The notes: a model not told the origin generated them from the sequence alone. Positions 1 through 6,363 are shown, counted from the first letter of the stretch. The stretch is 9,510 nucleotides of DNA from an uncultured Clostridia bacterium (GCA_934155265.1 CAKPGU010000034.1:1-9510); one strand, 5' to 3'. A program made the numbers and translations.

Positions 1-615
1 TTAATGGAAGCTGTTGATAGCTATATACCAACACCAGAAAGACCAATTGATCAACCATTCTTAATGCCAGTTGAAGACGTATTCACAATTACAGGACGTG
101 GAACAGTTGCAACAGGTAGAGTAGAAAGAGGAATTGTTAAAGTTTCAGACGAAGTTGAAATTATCGGTCTATCAACAGAAAGAAGAAAAACTGTTGTTAC
201 AGGTGTAGAAATGTTCAGAAAATTATTAGATCAAGCTGAAGCTGGAGATAATATCGGAACATTATTAAGAGGTATTGATAGAAAAGACATCGAAAGAGGT
301 CAAGTACTATGTAAACCAGGAACAATTCATCCACATACAAAATTCACATCAGAAGTATACGTTTTAACTAAAGATGAAGGTGGAAGACATACTCCATTCT
401 TCAACGGATACAGACCACAATTCTATTTCAGAACAACAGACGTAACAGGTGTTATTGAATTACCTGCTGGAACAGAAATGGTTATGCCAGGTGACAACGT
501 ATCAATGACAATTGAATTAATCACACCTATCGCTATCGAAAAAGGATTAAGATTCGCTATTCGTGAAGGTGGTAGAACAGTTGGTTCAGGTGTTGTTGCT
601 GATATCATCGAATAA
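1..615 (+). CDS. tuf: Elongation factor Tu, C-terminal half (5' truncated by window edge)
   Basis: EF-Tu is the cytoplasmic GTPase that carries aminoacyl-tRNA to the ribosome. The reading frame is open from base 1 and ends at TAA 613-615. About 204 residues are visible, against roughly 395 for the family, so the GTPase domain is missing except for its last helix. What remains is domain 2 (the stretch around DVFTITGRGTVATGRVERG) and domain 3 (GGRHTPFFNGYRPQFYFRTTD, and REGGRTVGSGVV near the end), all close to textbook EF-Tu. The ATG at base 4 is an internal Met, not a start. All nine Phe codons are TTC and ATC/GAC/AAC codons are frequent, unlike the neighbouring genes, which fits translational selection in a very highly expressed gene. 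A terminator follows at once, so tuf is the last gene of its operon. Confidence 0.97.
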   Translation, partial: LMEAVDSYIPTPERPIDQPFLMPVEDVFTITGRGTVATGRVERGIVKVSDEVEIIGLSTERRKTVVTGVEMFRKLLDQAEAGDNIGTLLRGIDRKDIERGQVLCKPGTIHPHTKFTSEVYVLTKDEGGRHTPFFNGYRPQFYFRTTDVTGVIELPAGTEMVMPGDNVSMTIELITPIAIEKGLRFAIREGGRTVGSGVVADIIE

Positions 616-634
616 TAACTGAATTATTATATAG

Positions 635-665
635 AAAGAAGTCAAGAAATTGGCTTCTTTTTTTA
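635..665 (+). terminator. Intrinsic terminator of tuf
   Basis: A 10-bp stem (635-644 with 651-660, including one G-T pair) closes a 6-nt AGAAAT loop and runs into a T-rich tract at 658-664. It begins 20 bases after the tuf stop codon and separates tuf from the next promoter. Confidence 0.88.
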
Positions 666-694
666 TCGTAGTATATTACAGGTCTATTACAAAA

Positions 695-720
695 ATGTTA
701 AAATTATATTACATTAACAT
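695..720. repeat. 7-bp inverted repeat just upstream of a promoter
   Basis: ATGTTAA (695-701) and TTAACAT (714-720) form a perfect inverted repeat with a 12-nt spacer, ending 5 bases before the -35 box at 726. The position suits an activator site or a repressor site, but in AT-rich DNA a 7-bp repeat can arise by chance. No known operator is recognised. Confidence 0.3.
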
Positions 721-725
721 AAAAT

Positions 726-754
726 TTGACAAATTGTACCAAGTATAGTATAAT
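726..754 (+). promoter_or_regulatory. Consensus sigma-A promoter for the coiled-coil gene
   Basis: The -35 box TTGACA (726-731) and the -10 box TATAAT (749-754) both match consensus 6/6, with the ideal 17-bp spacer. Transcription should begin near 761, giving a leader of about 28 nt. This is the best promoter in the window. It also shows that a possible TTG start at 726 in the same frame is not the start of the protein. Confidence 0.9.
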
Positions 755-788
755 AGAATTATATGATGTATATAGGGAGGATTTATAT

Positions 789-1976
789 ATGAAAGATAAA
801 AAACAAAAATGGGAAGTACTATTTGAAGATTATTCAAGTGGAAATTTAGATAAAAAAATTAAGGAATTAGAAGACAATCATAGCATTGAAATTAAGAATA
901 AAAAAGATACGAAGGATAAAGGTGAATCAACAAAAAATTATATGAAACAAAAGAAACAACTTGAAAATATCAAAGAAAATTTACCTAAAATCCAAAATTT
1001 AATTGAGTTTAAAGATAAAGTTAGTACAACAAAAAATGAAATTGATAGCGAATTGAAAAATAGAAAAAATTTATCAAATTTAACAAAAGAACAAGATAAG
1101 CTAGATATAGAAATTAAAGCAATAATGTCTATAACAGAGCAATTAAATCAAAAATTGAAATCTAAAGATATATCTGATGAGGATAGAAAAAAAATACAAG
1201 AACAATTGGATAAGGCAGATAAAAAACGTGCAGAAAATAGTGATAGATATGCAAAAAATTCTCAAGAATTATTAAACACAAAAGGAAAATTAGGTAAGTT
1301 TGAAAAAATTAGTAATGAAGATTTAGAAATGATGTCAAGTAAGTTATCAATTCAATTATCAAAGGTTAATTTTTATGGTAATAGATTGATTAAAGGATAT
1401 AATATTGAATCTATAAAGGCAAGTGAAAAAGCATCTGATTGGAAGATGAAAGCATTAGGAAAAGATGCAAAGAAGATGAGTGAATTAAGAACTGCTGCTA
1501 AAAATGAAAAGGAGATTGAAAAAACTACAGGAAAACTAATTACAAAGGATGTTGAAAAAGATGAAGAAAAATCTATGATAGAGGTAAGTGAGTTTGAACA
1601 AAAACATCCTAGATTAGCTAAAATAAAGAAATTCTTTACAAATTTAAGAGATAAAATACATAAAACAAGTGACAAAGATGATAAAGGAGACGAAGAGGAA
1701 ATAAAAGAAGGTAAAGAAGAAGGTAAAGAAGAAAGTAAAGAAGAAAGTAAAGAAGAAGGTATATCTGGAAACAAACACAAAGAATTTGTGAAAATATTAC
1801 AGAATATGGATGAATATGAGATATATGATGTAGCTGAAAAAGGATTAGACGGAATAAAAGAAGAAAGAATGGCAGCTGCAAGGCAAAAGTTACAAGAAAA
1901 TAAAGAAAAACATGCTAATGGTTTGACACCGGAAGAAAAAGGACAAAAAGATAATTCAGAAGAATTAGAGAAATAA
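789..1976 (+). CDS. Lys/Glu-rich coiled-coil protein of unknown function
   Basis: I do not recognise this 395-residue protein. The start is ATG 789, eight bases after a good GGGAGG Shine-Dalgarno (775-780); an upstream in-frame TTG (726) lies in the -35 box and is discarded. No signal peptide or hydrophobic membrane segment is visible and there is no Cys, so it is probably cytoplasmic. Residues from about 20 to 200 are long charged helices with coiled-coil character (for example KIQEQLDKADKKRAE). Near residues 269-283 there is a basic stretch (HPRLAKIKKFF). An acidic/basic low-complexity repeat follows around residues 308-324, then a shorter helical C-terminal segment (about 330-370) and a hydrophilic tail. 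The gene is monocistronic, with its own consensus promoter and terminator, between tuf and plsX. A structural, nucleic-acid-associated or stress role is possible, but nothing here shows one. Confidence 0.88.
   Translation: MKDKKQKWEVLFEDYSSGNLDKKIKELEDNHSIEIKNKKDTKDKGESTKNYMKQKKQLENIKENLPKIQNLIEFKDKVSTTKNEIDSELKNRKNLSNLTKEQDKLDIEIKAIMSITEQLNQKLKSKDISDEDRKKIQEQLDKADKKRAENSDRYAKNSQELLNTKGKLGKFEKISNEDLEMMSSKLSIQLSKVNFYGNRLIKGYNIESIKASEKASDWKMKALGKDAKKMSELRTAAKNEKEIEKTTGKLITKDVEKDEEKSMIEVSEFEQKHPRLAKIKKFFTNLRDKIHKTSDKDDKGDEEEIKEGKEEGKEESKEESKEEGISGNKHKEFVKILQNMDEYEIYDVAEKGLDGIKEERMAAARQKLQENKEKHANGLTPEEKGQKDNSEELEK
1711..1758 (+). repeat. 12-bp tandem repeat, four copies, in frame
   Basis: Four consecutive 12-bp units (1711-1722, 1723-1734, 1735-1746, 1747-1758) of the form GTAAAGAAGAAR differ only at the last base. 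They encode the four-residue unit K-E-E-G/S inside the coiled-coil protein. Because 12 is a multiple of 3, copy-number changes by slippage would keep the frame. The preceding 1701-1710 resembles a degenerate partial unit. Confidence 0.9.
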
Positions 1977-2005
1977 AAAGAACACATTTTGTGTTCTTTT
2001 TTTTT
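1975..2005 (+). terminator. Intrinsic terminator of the coiled-coil gene
   Basis: A perfect 12-bp stem (1975-1986 with 1990-2001) has a 3-nt loop, and a run of T at 1997-2005 forms its 3' edge and tail. Its core is AAGAACACA/TGTGTTCTT. The 5' arm overlaps the TAA stop codon (1974-1976). Confidence 0.9.
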
Positions 2006-2012
2006 AAATCTA

Positions 2013-2041
2013 TTGCAATTTTAACAAAACAATAATAAAAT
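2013..2041 (+). promoter_or_regulatory. Possible weak sigma-A promoter for plsX
   Basis: TTGCAA (2013-2018) and TAAAAT (2036-2041) are spaced by 17 bp and match consensus 4/6 and 5/6. It lies just downstream of the preceding terminator, where plsX needs a promoter. A start near 2048 would give a leader of about 70 nt. Such AT-rich DNA offers other -10-like hexamers, for example TATGAT at 2085-2090 without a good -35. Confidence 0.4.
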
Positions 2042-2120
2042 ATAAACATCATGAATAATCATCAATATAAAGAGATAAAATTTATATGATAACAGTGTAA
2101 AGAAGGGAATGAAACCAAAC

Positions 2121-3149
2121 ATGAATATATTACTAGATGCAATGGGTGGAGACAATGCACCAGATGCAAATATAAAAGGAGCTATAAAAGCAATAAATCA
2201 AATAAAAGCAGAAGTAACACTAATAGGAAAAGAAGACGTAATAAAAAATAAAATCAAAGAATTTACAGGAAAAGAAATTCAAGAAATATCTTCTAGACTT
2301 AAAATAAAAAATGCAACAGAAACAATAGAAATGGAAGATCAACCAACAGTTGCAATAAAACATAAGAAAGATTCATCAATGGTAGTAGGATTTAAAATGC
2401 TCAAAGAAGGAGATGGAGATGTATTTATTTCTGCTGGAAATTCAGGAGCATTATTAGCAGGTGCAACATTACTAGTTGGGAGAATTAAAGGAATAGATAG
2501 ACCTGCATTAGCTGGAATACTACCGGCATATAAAAGTCAATTATTGCTAATAGATTCTGGATCAAACACAAATTGTAAACCAATTAATTTATTACAATTT
2601 GCTCAAATGTCAACAATCTATTTAAGAAATACATTTGGAATTGAGCATCCTGCAATTGGTTTATTAAATATAGGAACAGAAGAAACAAAAGGAAATGAAT
2701 TAGTAAAAGAAAGTTATAAATTATTAAAAGAAAAATCAAAAGAATTAGATATAAATTTTATCGGAAATGTTGAAGGAAGAGATGCTTTTTCAGGAAAAGT
2801 AGATGCAATAGTAACAGATGGATTTACTGGAAATGTATTTTTAAAAACAACAGAGGGACTTGGTAAATTTGTAAAAAGAACATTATCAGAAAGCTTAACA
2901 CAAAATCTAATTTCTAAAATTTGTACAGTTCCATGTTTACCTGCAATAAACAGATTTAAAAAAACTATGGATTACAAGTCTTATGGAGGTGCATTATTCT
3001 TAGGAGTAAAGAAACCTGTTGTAAAAGCTCATGGAAGTAGTGATGAAAAACTTTTTGAATTTACAATAAAACAAGCTGAAAAATTCGTTGAAAATAAAGC
3101 GGTTGATAAAATGATAGAAGAGTTTGAAAAACAAAAATTGAATGGGTAG
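2121..3149 (+). CDS. plsX: Phosphate acyltransferase PlsX
   Basis: PlsX converts acyl-ACP and inorganic phosphate to acyl-phosphate plus ACP. This feeds PlsY in phosphatidic acid synthesis at the membrane surface. The protein (342 residues, a normal length) opens with the family hallmark DAMGGDNAP (residues 6-14). It also carries GNSGALLAGA, LIDSGSNTNCKP, GLLNIGTEETKGNEL, GNVEGRD (215-221), DGFTGNV and YGGALFLGVKKPVVKAHGSS, all typical of PlsX. Two in-frame ATGs are close together, at 2109 and 2121. The purine-rich AGAAGGG (2101-2107) touches ATG 2109 but stands 13 bases before ATG 2121, and PlsX proteins normally begin right at the I/V-x-x-DAMGGD strand, so 2121 is preferred. The alternative adds only four residues (MKPN). 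acpP follows after 125 bases. fapR and the rpmF/DUF177 genes that often precede plsX are not in view. Confidence 0.96.
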   Translation: MNILLDAMGGDNAPDANIKGAIKAINQIKAEVTLIGKEDVIKNKIKEFTGKEIQEISSRLKIKNATETIEMEDQPTVAIKHKKDSSMVVGFKMLKEGDGDVFISAGNSGALLAGATLLVGRIKGIDRPALAGILPAYKSQLLLIDSGSNTNCKPINLLQFAQMSTIYLRNTFGIEHPAIGLLNIGTEETKGNELVKESYKLLKEKSKELDINFIGNVEGRDAFSGKVDAIVTDGFTGNVFLKTTEGLGKFVKRTLSESLTQNLISKICTVPCLPAINRFKKTMDYKSYGGALFLGVKKPVVKAHGSSDEKLFEFTIKQAEKFVENKAVDKMIEEFEKQKLNG

Positions 3150-3179
3150 TACAAAAACAAAGAAATATTATAAATATGC

Positions 3180-3208
3180 TTGACAAAAATAGTAACATAT
3201 AATATAAA
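3180..3208 (+). promoter_or_regulatory. Sigma-A promoter for acpP
   Basis: TTGACA (3180-3185) is followed after 17 bp by TATAAA (3203-3208), giving a start near 3215 and a leader of about 60 nt. A second -10-like TATAAT (3198-3203) is only 12 bp from the -35 and is less likely. It shows that acpP can be expressed apart from plsX, as expected for a very abundant protein. Confidence 0.78.
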
Positions 3209-3214
3209 TGTTAC
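3192..3214. promoter_or_regulatory. Inverted repeat over the acpP -10 region (candidate operator)
   Basis: GTAACAT (3192-3198) and ATGTTAC (3208-3214) form a perfect 7-bp inverted repeat with a 9-nt spacer. It covers the promoter spacer and -10 box, where a repressor would block RNA polymerase. It does not look like the FapR box, and no regulator gene is in view. Confidence 0.4.
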
Positions 3215-3219
3215 AGATG

Positions 3220-3234
3220 ATTTGATTATTAAAT
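3220..3234. promoter_or_regulatory. FabT-like palindrome in the acpP leader (candidate operator)
   Basis: ATTTGATTATTAAAT is a 15-mer palindrome around base 3227 with a single mismatched pair (3224/3230). It resembles the TTTGA-N3-TCAAA box that I recall for FabT, the MarR-family repressor of fatty acid synthesis genes in streptococci and enterococci. It lies just downstream of the expected transcription start. The resemblance is suggestive only, since AT-rich palindromes are common by chance. Confidence 0.35.
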
Positions 3235-3250
3235 GACACATATCATTTAA
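3229..3250 (+). promoter_or_regulatory. Leader hairpin directly ahead of the acpP Shine-Dalgarno
   Basis: TTAAATGA (3229-3236) and TCATTTAA (3243-3250) give an 8-bp perfect stem with a 6-nt loop in the 5' untranslated region. It ends 9 bases before the Shine-Dalgarno core (AGGAGGTGA, 3259-3267). It could stabilise the mRNA 5' end or affect ribosome loading. It is AT-rich, so it is only moderately stable. Confidence 0.45.
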
Positions 3251-3274
3251 CACTTGAGAGGAGGTGAACTTGTT

Positions 3275-3514
3275 ATGAGTTCAGAAGAAGTTTTTGAAAA
3301 GGTAAAAGGAATAATTGTAGAACAACTAGGAGTTGCTGAAACAGCAGTTACATTAGAAGCATCATTTATAGATGATTTAGGAGCTGATTCTTTAGATATA
3401 GTAGAATTAGTAATGGCATTAGAAGAAGAATTTGATATTGAAATTCCAGATGCTGATGCAGAAAAAGTTGTTACAGTAGGAGATGTAGTTGACTACATAA
3501 AAGAAAATGTATAA
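3275..3514 (+). CDS. acpP: Acyl carrier protein
   Basis: AcpP is the small acidic cytoplasmic protein that carries growing acyl chains on a 4'-phosphopantetheine arm, and it supplies acyl-ACP to PlsX. The 79-residue product has the canonical DLGADSLDIVELVMALEEEFDIEIPD core. Ser39 of the DSL motif is the attachment site. The start is ATG 3275, seven bases after a near-perfect Shine-Dalgarno AGGAGGTGA (3259-3267). A same-frame TTG at 3254 would place the Shine-Dalgarno inside the gene and is rejected. The gene has its own promoter and terminator and sits between plsX and rnc, a common Firmicutes arrangement, though the fabD/fabG/fabF genes often present here are absent. Confidence 0.97.
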   Translation: MSSEEVFEKVKGIIVEQLGVAETAVTLEASFIDDLGADSLDIVELVMALEEEFDIEIPDADAEKVVTVGDVVDYIKENV

Positions 3515-3551
3515 AATAAAAGGAGAACGAGAAAATTCGTTCTTTTATTTT
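3515..3551 (+). terminator. Intrinsic terminator of acpP
   Basis: The core hairpin GAACGAG/TTCGTTC (3525-3531 with 3536-3542, last pair G-T) has an AAAA loop. A lower AATAAAA/TTTTATT stem (3515-3521 with 3543-3549) extends it across a 3-nt GGA bulge. The 3' side is T-rich (TTTTATTTT). It starts at the acpP stop codon. Confidence 0.78.
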
Positions 3552-3593
3552 GCTTAAAACAAGTAATAAAGTAAGTTTTCTTTTGAAAATAAC

Positions 3594-3621
3594 TTGAAAA
3601 AAACGTAAAATAGTATATAAT
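3594..3621 (+). promoter_or_regulatory. Sigma-A promoter for the rnc operon
   Basis: TTGAAA (3594-3599, 5/6) and a perfect TATAAT (3616-3621) are separated by 16 bp. Transcription should begin near 3628, giving a leader of only about 20 nt. ATAGTA (3610-3615) and TACTAT (3624-3629) form a 6-bp inverted repeat around the -10 box; this may be chance. Confidence 0.78.
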
Positions 3622-3647
3622 AGTACTATAGAAAATCGGAGGAAAAT

Positions 3648-4316
3648 ATGAAAAATTTAGAAGAAAACATTGGTTATACATTTAAAGACAAAGAACTATT
3701 AAAAAAAGCATTAACACATACATCATATGCATATGAACACAATGTAGAAAGTAACGAGAAATTAGAATTTTTAGGAGATAGTATATTAGAATTTATATCA
3801 AGCGATTATTTGTACAAAAATTATCCAAGTTTAAAAGAAGGAGAAATGACTAAAGTTAGGGCAACTGTAGTGTGTGAAACAAGTCTACACAAAGTAGCAC
3901 AAATGCATAAATTTAGTGATTTTTTATATCTAGGAAAATCAGAAAGAAATACAAACAAGGAAGTAAGACCAGCCATTTTAGCAGACAGTGTTGAAGCTGT
4001 AATTGCAGCAATATATTTAGATGGAGGTCTAGAAGATGCCAAGAAATTTATTATTGAAAATTTAAAAGGGGCAATAAAAATAGCAAGTCAACATGTAGGA
4101 CAGAAAGACTATAAAACTGTTTTACAAGAAAAATTGCAAAAACATGGAGAAGTTGAAATAAAATATATAATTATAAAAGAAACAGGACCAGATCATGATA
4201 AAACATTTGAAGCACAAGTTGAATGCAATCATAAAATACTGGCAGTAGGTTCTGGAAAATCAAAGAAATTAGCTGAAATGGAAGCAGCAAGAAAGGCTCT
4301 AGAAAACATAAAATAA
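3648..4316 (+). CDS. rnc: Ribonuclease III
   Basis: RNase III cuts double-stranded RNA, including the stems flanking 16S and 23S rRNA precursors. The 222-residue protein has the expected layout. The N-terminal endonuclease domain carries the signature NEKLEFLGDSILE (36-48). The catalytic metal ligands are E40, D44, D113 and E116; the second pair lies in LADSVEAVIAA. The C-terminal double-stranded-RNA-binding domain (about 152-220) starts at DYKTVLQEKLQKHG and ends with GSGKSKKLAEMEAARKAL. No catalytic residue is missing. The start is ATG 3648 with GGAGG (3638-3642) five bases upstream. The gene follows its own promoter and is probably co-transcribed with the radical SAM gene, 16 bases downstream. 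Confidence 0.97.
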   Translation: MKNLEENIGYTFKDKELLKKALTHTSYAYEHNVESNEKLEFLGDSILEFISSDYLYKNYPSLKEGEMTKVRATVVCETSLHKVAQMHKFSDFLYLGKSERNTNKEVRPAILADSVEAVIAAIYLDGGLEDAKKFIIENLKGAIKIASQHVGQKDYKTVLQEKLQKHGEVEIKYIIIKETGPDHDKTFEAQVECNHKILAVGSGKSKKLAEMEAARKALENIK

Positions 4317-4332
4317 GAGAAGGGAGTTTATT

Positions 4333-5394
4333 ATGAAAAAACATTATATCATACCAATATTTGTTCCACACTTAGGATGCCCAAATGATTGTATTTTTTG
4401 TAATCAAAAATCAATTAGTGGACAACAAAAAATGATAACAAAAGAAGATATAAAAAATACAATAGACTTTTTCTTAAAAAATATAAAAGATAAAGAAGCC
4501 AAAAAAGAAGTAGCATTTTTCGGAGGAAGTTTTACTGGAATAGAAGAAGAAAAACAAGAAGAGTTTTTGCAAACAGCATATGAATATATAAAACAAGGGA
4601 AAATTAATAGTATAAGAATTTCAACAAGACCTGATTATATAGACAGAAAAACTTTAAAGAGATTAAAAAAATATAAAGTAGAAACAATAGAACTTGGTGT
4701 GCAATCAGCGAATGATTATATATTAAGAAGAGCAAATAGAGGTCACACTTTTGAAGATGTAAAAAGAGCTTCAAAGATGATTAGATGGCATGGATTCAAA
4801 CTAGGACATCAAATGATGGTTGGATTGCCAGAAAGTACAAGACTTGATGAAGTAAATACAGCTAAAGAATTAATAAAATTAAAGCCTAAAATGGTTAGAA
4901 TATATCCTGTATTAGTAATAAAAAATACAAAATTAGAAAAAGAATTTTTAGATGAGAAATACACACCATTAACAGTAGTACAAGCAGTAGAAATATGTAA
5001 AGAGCTTGTTTCTATGTTTAATCAAAAAGGAATTGAAGTAATAAGAGTGGGGCTACAAAATACAGATGAGATAACAGATCCAAATATAGAGGGAAGCGAA
5101 GTGGTTGCAGGTCCATATCATCCAGCATTTAGACAACTTGTTGAATCAGGGTTATGGTATGACTCAATTGTTGCAAAAATAAAACAACTAAATGTAAAAG
5201 TAAAAAAGGTTCAAGTTACTGTAAATCCGCAAGATGTAAATAATGTAATAGGACATAAAAGAGAAAATATTGAAAAACTAAAAGATATGTACACTTTAGA
5301 TTTAATTGTTAAACAAGACGAGAAAGTAAAACAAGGAAAATTGGAATTAGAAATTTTAGAAAAATATCCAGAGTTTCTAGAAGATTATAAATAG
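4333..5394 (+). CDS. Elp3-like radical SAM protein without an acetyltransferase domain
   Basis: This is a cytoplasmic radical SAM enzyme of 353 residues. The cluster motif is C16-P-N-D-C20-I-F-C23 (CxxxCxxC), which binds the 4Fe-4S cluster that cleaves S-adenosylmethionine. GGSFTG (64-69) is the GGE-type SAM-binding motif, followed by RISTRPDYI, ELGVQS and GHQMMVGLPEST. These match the Elp3-type family (COG1243-like), but the C-terminal GNAT acetyltransferase domain of true Elp3 is missing. The tail instead has NPQDVNNVIGHKRENIEKL (about 297-315), which resembles a KH-type GxxG RNA-binding loop. Short Elp3-like proteins next to rnc are common in Clostridia and their substrate is, to my knowledge, unknown; tRNA modification is a reasonable guess. 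An AGGGAG Shine-Dalgarno (4321-4326) sits six bases from ATG 4333. Confidence 0.88.
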   Translation: MKKHYIIPIFVPHLGCPNDCIFCNQKSISGQQKMITKEDIKNTIDFFLKNIKDKEAKKEVAFFGGSFTGIEEEKQEEFLQTAYEYIKQGKINSIRISTRPDYIDRKTLKRLKKYKVETIELGVQSANDYILRRANRGHTFEDVKRASKMIRWHGFKLGHQMMVGLPESTRLDEVNTAKELIKLKPKMVRIYPVLVIKNTKLEKEFLDEKYTPLTVVQAVEICKELVSMFNQKGIEVIRVGLQNTDEITDPNIEGSEVVAGPYHPAFRQLVESGLWYDSIVAKIKQLNVKVKKVQVTVNPQDVNNVIGHKRENIEKLKDMYTLDLIVKQDEKVKQGKLELEILEKYPEFLEDYK

Positions 5395-5418
5395 AAACTT
5401 AAGAAAAGGGGAATGTAT

Positions 5419-6363
5419 ATGGAAAAAAACAAAAGAGTAACAAATGTATTATTAATAATTATTACAATATTGGTGGTTTGCGGATGTGTATTGGCATATT
5501 TTTATTTTACAAAGGATAAAACAAAGCCAGTAATAGATCCAGAAGAAAAGAAGAATTTACAAAATCAAGAAAAAGTATTTTCAAAAGATGATTATCCAAG
5601 AATAGATGGATCAACTGCAACACTACCACTTGCAGAAGCATTTAAAGCTAATTTTACTGGTACTGATATAAAAGATGTTGAGGTAACACATTCAAAGACT
5701 CATAATGCATATGTTAATTTAATAAATGGAAATACTGATTTAATATTAGTAACATATCCATCAGAGGCTGAACAAAAATTAGCTGAAGAAAAAGATGTCG
5801 AATTAGAAATTGTTCCAATTGTAAAAGAAGCATTTGTATTTTTTGTTAATAAAGAAAATCCTGTAGATAATTTAACATTAGAACAAGTACAAGATATATA
5901 TTCAGGAAAAATAAAAAGTTGGAAAAGTGTAGGAGGAGAAAGCAAAAAAATAATTGCTTATCAAAGACCAGAAAATTCAGGAAGTCAATCAGGAATGTTA
6001 TCATTGGTAATGAAAGGTAAGAAAATGATGGAACCTGTAACAGAAACAATTGCACAAAGTATGTCTGATATAGTTGATGTTATATCAGATTATAATAATG
6101 GTAAAACAGCAATAGGATATTCATATTACTATTATGCAACAACAATGTATTCTTCAGATACAATGAAATTTTTATCTATTAATGGAGTTGCACCAACATA
6201 TGAAAATATACAAACTGGTTTGTATGACATACAGACAGCATATTATGCAGCTATCAGAAAAGATGAACCAGAAGATAGCAATACTCGTAAATTATTAGAT
6301 TTAATGAAATCAGAAAGAGGACAAAATGTAGCAAAGGAGGCAGGCTATGTTCAAAACTACTAA
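5419..6363 (+). CDS. PstS-like substrate-binding protein, membrane-anchored, no transporter genes nearby
   Basis: This 314-residue protein belongs to the PstS-like family (PBP_like_2) that binds phosphate or similar anions outside the membrane. Residues 9-30 are a hydrophobic anchor. C23, preceded by V-C-G, is only a borderline lipobox and hydrophobic residues follow it, so a membrane anchor is more likely than a lipoprotein. DGSTAT (63-68) and RPENSGSQSG (from residue 183) occupy the places of the phosphate-contacting loops of PstS. NPVDNLTLEQVQDIYSGKI is the usual family segment between them. ATG 5419 is chosen because GGGG (5408-5411) is seven bases away; ATG 5413 would leave only one base. 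The gene begins 24 bases after the radical SAM stop and overlaps the next gene by 17 bases. No pstC, pstA, pstB or phoU is in view, so sensing or scavenging is possible but not shown. Confidence 0.85.
   Translation: MEKNKRVTNVLLIIITILVVCGCVLAYFYFTKDKTKPVIDPEEKKNLQNQEKVFSKDDYPRIDGSTATLPLAEAFKANFTGTDIKDVEVTHSKTHNAYVNLINGNTDLILVTYPSEAEQKLAEEKDVELEIVPIVKEAFVFFVNKENPVDNLTLEQVQDIYSGKIKSWKSVGGESKKIIAYQRPENSGSQSGMLSLVMKGKKMMEPVTETIAQSMSDIVDVISDYNNGKTAIGYSYYYYATTMYSSDTMKFLSINGVAPTYENIQTGLYDIQTAYYAAIRKDEPEDSNTRKLLDLMKSERGQNVAKEAGYVQNY

Noticed and set aside
726..788. TTG start at 726 that would extend the coiled-coil protein by 21 residues
   Set aside because: The TTG is the first triplet of the perfect -35 box, so it lies upstream of the transcription start. 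ATG 789 has a proper Shine-Dalgarno.
1373..1987. Long minus-strand open frames opposite the coiled-coil gene, including a Ser/Phe/Leu-rich 204-residue one
   Set aside because: They are the mirror of Lys/Glu-rich codons (AAA/GAA become TTT/TTC). They lack a Shine-Dalgarno and resemble no protein family.
2006..2120. FapR operator upstream of plsX
   Set aside because: No sequence resembling the FapR box (as I recall it, TTAGTACCTAGTCTTA-like) is present in this AT-rich interval.
3254..3274. TTG start at 3254 for acpP
   Set aside because: It would place the strong AGGAGGTGA inside the coding region, and ACP proteins start at the position of ATG 3275.
3215..3274. Riboswitch in the acpP leader
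   Set aside because: The leader is only about 60 nt and shows one simple hairpin with no recognisable aptamer core.
5419..6363. Start of a Pst phosphate transport operon
   Set aside because: The next genes are a DUF3298-type protein and a YitT protein. No pstC, pstA, pstB or phoU is present in the window.
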